A DNA stretch of 64,000 bases from contig NC_048555.1 of assembly GCF_902806685.2 (NCBI RefSeq), forward strand, positions 4,340,001 to 4,404,000, given 5' to 3'. This DNA comes from Maniola hyperantus. Its lineage: Eukaryota; Arthropoda; Insecta; Lepidoptera; Nymphalidae. Both the position numbers and the translations under genes were made by a program. The notes beneath the pieces were generated by a model that worked only from the letters and a program-made list of their open reading frames with translations, had not been told where the DNA came from and did not search any database. Of the stretch, positions 61,011-64,000 are shown one piece after another. How positions within the stretch are numbered: position 1 is the first letter of the stretch; each line of letters opens with the position of its first letter.

Positions 61011-61620
61011 CTTATCAATGTATATCAAAATAACATATTTATTTTATGCTTGTTAGTGTGAGTAGTTATTGCTTGGTACCTAAAATATCAATTCACCAAC
61101 AGCATCAGGATTGAAGAGTTGAGACTTGGAATTCAATAACATGGTCTAGTCTATGCTTGGCATTTACAATATTATTTCACCAGGAACAGTTCCTGAATCT
61201 ATGGTTTAGGAGTGCTGTACCCTGCATCATCAGGTTAGAGTATTTCGGACTGGGAGTGTCATCGTGAAGCCGTTGCTTGATACCTAAAATATCAATTCAC
61301 TATCAGAAATTCTAAAATCCCCACGATTTAGGACTTTAGTACTTTGCAGCATCAGGATTGAGGAGTTAGGATCCGAAGTTCAATGATGTAGCCTATGCTT
61401 GGTACCTAAAATAATTTTGCATCATCCGCAGTTCCTGAAACATTATAGTTTAGGAGTGCTGTACCCTACATCATCAGAGTTGAGGAGTTGGGACTTGAAG
61501 TCTGAGAATAAAGTCGTTGCTTGGTACCTACAATATGAATTCACTTTGAACACTTCCTGAATCTTGATAACTCAGGCGGGCAGTAACCCTGCAGCATCAG
61601 TATTAAGGAGTTGAATCCAG

Positions 61621-61745
61621 AATTTTTTATGTGACCACCACGAAAACCTTTTTTGTTGATTTAAAAAAAAATTGCAAATAGGTCCAGAAACCTCGAAAAA
61701 ATCGATGTAGAAAAAAGAACCACCTCCTTTTTGACAGTCGGTTAA
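61621..61745 (+). repeat. End of a GTCGGTTAAAAA-type repeat
   Basis: TTTTTTATGTGACCACCACG, AAACCTCGAAAAAATCGATG, AACCACCTCCTTTTTGACAG and TCGGTTAAAAA form the end shared with 18521-18850. It follows directly on the tandem array, suggesting the array is the core of this element. Confidence 0.6.
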
Positions 61746-62003
61746 AAAGCGATGACCTTGAAATATTTACGGAACAATCTTTAAAATATCCCCTTTCTAA
61801 CAAAAAAAGAATGAATGAAATCGGACTACGCGTTAATGAATTACAACTCAGTATACATTTTAACTTTCATCCTCTCTCCTACGGGAACCATGCTGAATTT
61901 CGGGATAAAAGTATCCTATATTCTTCCTCATAGTGTGACCTCAAATCGTACCAAGTTTCATTGGAATCCATTCAGTGGTTTCAGCGTGATGCGCGGCCGT
62001 GAT

Positions 62004-62048
<45 letters not shown>

Positions 62049-62150
62049 TAGACAGACAGACAGACAGACAGACAAAAATGAAAAAATTACAGTTTTGGGT
62101 TCAGTATCGATTATAGAGTGCCCTCGAAAAAAAAATTTCAAAATATCTTC
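61746..62150 (+). repeat. Interspersed repeat with a GACA microsatellite
   Basis: TTTCTAACAAAAAAAGAATG, AAATCGGACTACGCGTTAAT and GTACCAAGTTTCATTGGAAT, then GACA units at 62005-62074 (one GATA variant), then GAAAAAATTACAGTTTTGG. Distinct from the H-GTCT family although both carry GACA tracts. Confidence 0.6.
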
Positions 62151-62531
62151 AATGTACAGAATTTGACCTGTTACAGTTTTATTATAAGTATTGATAATAT
62201 AATATCAATGTTCTTGGTATAATAACGCATGGACATTCAAAAGAAACTATTCATCAATTCTTCAAGTAATATCTATTATATCAATAATATTAAACCAGGT
62301 TCTGCTAGGTAATGGAAGTAGACGTAAGGTAGGTAGGATCGAATGAATACTTCGATCTGTGAAAACACAATTTTTTCAACACGAAAAGCTAAATTCAATT
62401 CCATTTTCCGTCTGCTTTTGCTTTCCCCGAAAAGATTCATATCTGGAACTTGCTGTCACTGGCGGAAAAAACAAGATTTCTCACATTTTTTATGTAACTG
62501 AATATAAACTAACAATTGATACAGTAAGTAC
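62151..62531. other. Upstream flank, nothing recognised
   Basis: About 380 bp; no gene or repeat recognised. Confidence 0.4.
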
Positions 62532-62820
62532 CTTTTTTATAAGTTGCATCGGCAAAATTTGTTTGCGCAGAAAAGCGTAAAACGCTGACGAATGTACACG
62601 AATGAAATACAGACCTTACTGCCTGACGTTAAAGTTTTAAACACAAACTTGCGTCAACAGAAACTCGTGCTATCTCGCTCATAATTCGTGCGCACAAAAC
62701 ATGGCGCGTAGTGGCAACAACCAATAGCTGACCGACGTGCGCTATGATTGGCCGAGATATTTTCGCACCATTCTAAAATAAGATTTCTGCGCAGGTACAT
62801 CGATGCAACTTAAAAAAGTG
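62532..62820. mobile_element. MITE with AAGTTGCATCG inverted ends
   Basis: Left end TTTTTTATAAGTTGCATCGG, then GTTTGCGCAGAAA, is inverted on the right as TTTCTGCGCAGGTACATCGA, then TGCAACTTAAAAAA. The interior of about 210 bp is non-coding. No transposase. Confidence 0.7.
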
Positions 62821-62944
62821 GTAGTAAAAGTGAGGTGAAATTATGTTCGTTAGTAAAACTTCACGCTCCGATGAACACGAATGCCAGGAGCTCAGAGATA
62901 TGGCACAAATCAAATATAGAAACGCCAGCTATGACTATTCTAAT

Positions 62945-63164
62945 ACTAGATGATGCCAGCGACTTCGTCCGCGTGGATTAAGTTTTTTTTAATCCCGTGG
63001 TAATTCCTTGATTTTCCGGGATAAAAAGTAGCTTATGTCCTTCCCCGGGATGCAAGCTAGCTTTGTACCAAATTTCGTCAAAATCGGTTGAGCGGTTGAG
63101 CCGTGAAAAGCTAGCAGACAGACAGACAGACAGACACACTTTCGCATTTATAATATTAATATCG
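62945..63164 (-). mobile_element. Helitron-like element, H-GTCT family, full length
   Basis: Plus strand ACTAGATGATGCCAGCGACT, TCGTCCGCGTGGATTAAG, GTCCTTCCCCGGGATGCAAG, GCAGACAGACAGACAGACAG and CATTTATAATATTAATATCG. Both ends present. Confidence 0.8.
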
Positions 63165-63220
63165 ATTAAATACGATCTGTGATTACTATGCGAGCATACG
63201 TGGAAAATGCAAAAACAATA

Positions 63221-63441
63221 ATTATATAAAAGGGAAAAGCTGACTGACTGACTGACTGATCTATCAACGCGCAGCTCAAACTACTGGACGGATCGGGCTG
63301 GAAACTTGGCATGTCATGACAATATTCATAGACGTATTTTCATTATCTCTTTCTTGGTGAAATGAAACTGTTTTAAATAAATATAAAAATAGGGGTTTAA
63401 AATTTGTGTATTCCACGCGGATGAAGTTTGGAGGCATAAGC
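63221..63441 (+). mobile_element. Helitron-like element, H-GACT family
   Basis: TTATATAAAAGGGAAAAGCT, GACTGACTGACTGACTGATC, CAGCTCAAACTACTGGACGG and CCACGCGGATGAAGTTTGGA, GGCATAAGCT. The tip is mutated and the middle partly replaced. Confidence 0.7.
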
Positions 63442-64000
63442 TTACGTAAGTATTATGATAAAAGAAAATACCTACCTAGTATGTTTGGGAGTTACGCACG
63501 TAGAACTCAACGACCTAAATTACACTTTCTCGACAACATACAATTCGTTTTAACTCACAAAGCGTCCCACGCTCTTTACCTCAATTCGTCCAAATAATAC
63601 AAAGGGGAAAGTAAAATAATACTTTTACTGGGTCACAAAGACTCTATTTCGTCGCCCTAAGTAGGTATGAAAAGGAGATCGCACTCAGCTGCCGTCTAGA
63701 CTCTATAAGTTAGAAGTTAGATGGTACGTGGTACGGTAATAAAGCACGAAAACTACGAAGTTACATCGGCAACAGATTGTTTTTTACCCAACAAGGTGTA
63801 TGTGTGAGTATTGGGAGCATGTGTGTGCGTATCTTTATGTGTGTGTTTGTGTGTGATGTGTGAATCTATCAACAACTCTCGAGGTTGACCAAAATAGAAC
63901 TGACTAGACGTCGTAAACGCGGACTTGAGAAGCAATAAACTTCAACAATTGGGTGCTCAAGACAGGTAAACTGAAAATGTAGGCAAGCTTAGGTGGGACA
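63442..64000. other. Upstream flank with a GT-rich microsatellite
   Basis: No gene recognised. An interrupted GT/TG tract lies at 63796-63862. Confidence 0.45.

Larger units (their letters stand above)
60213..61620. repeat. Tandem array, unit about 120 bp, interrupted
   Basis: Degenerate units share CTTGGTACCTAAAATAT-like, TTCACCATCAACAG, GTTTAGGAGTGCTGTACCCT, GCATCATCAGGATTGAAGAG and TTGGGACTTGAAGTTCAAT blocks. The GTTGCTTGG word recurs near 60467, 60931, 61068, 61155 (variant), 61272, 61396 (variant) and 61517, spaced by about 118-124 bp in the undisturbed part. Three later insertions interrupt it (60563-60703, 60796-60922, 60963-61010). Confidence 0.8.

Overview
The window looks like a lepidopteran (moth or butterfly) chromosome segment. 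It is AT-rich and eukaryotic, with long introns. It is filled with short interspersed families typical of Lepidoptera: Helitron-like elements ending in a CTAG tip and carrying GTCT, GACT or GTTTGTTG microsatellites, tRNA-derived SINEs, RTE/Jockey-type LINE fragments and MITEs. This host assignment is inferred from the repeats and one host gene; no species is claimed.

The only host gene I can support is a DSC1/NaCP60E-type voltage-gated cation channel on the minus strand. Coding exon 1 (44958-45422, the N-terminal cytoplasmic tail) joins in phase 0 to exon 2 (281-489, ending in the domain I S1 helix). The intron between them is about 44.5 kb, and most of the window is that intron. Just 3' of exon 2 lie two decayed tandem copies of its S1-coding part (41-133 and 147-235). 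A 4-codon upstream ORF sits 4 nt before the channel start codon.

Inside the intron, working from low to high coordinates, are: MITEs and foldbacks (about 0.9-1.6, 18.2-18.5, 23.3-23.7, 24.5 and 35.2-35.4 kb); LINE 3' fragments (2.4, 5.6, 12.7, 14.9-15.4, 17.5, 28.1, 33.3 and 39.1 kb); a 7-bp minisatellite (17.1 kb); a tandem segmental duplication (20.2-20.9 kb); a nearly complete two-ORF Jockey-clade LINE on the minus strand (29.1-33.1 kb); SINEs (18.9, 22.8, 36.5 and 39.4 kb); and twin near-adjacent perfect palindromes (43.2 kb). Helitron-like copies occur throughout.

Upstream of the channel start codon a 10.6-kb Ty3/gypsy-type LTR retrotransposon (46854-57419, plus strand, 4-bp CCAT target duplication) is inserted into an older Helitron-like copy. 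Its 2.82-kb LTRs are almost identical, so insertion is recent. Gag is intact. Pol follows through a canonical -1 slippery heptamer and begins with a G-patch-like segment before the protease. Pol carries two single-base frameshifts and ends inside the integrase core next to a run of 48 A. Beyond it (57.4-64 kb) there is non-coding sequence with an RTE fragment, a roughly 120-bp tandem array broken by later insertions, a MITE and more Helitron-like copies.

Family labels used below: H-GTCT, H-GACT, H-GTTTG and H-CTC are four Helitron-like families; their strand is given so that the CTAG tip is 3'. PRC is the family with GGGTTCCGTA-like ends. SINE-R, SINE-B and SINE-A are three tRNA-derived SINE families. 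All repeat family assignments rest on copies compared within this window plus general knowledge of lepidopteran genomes.
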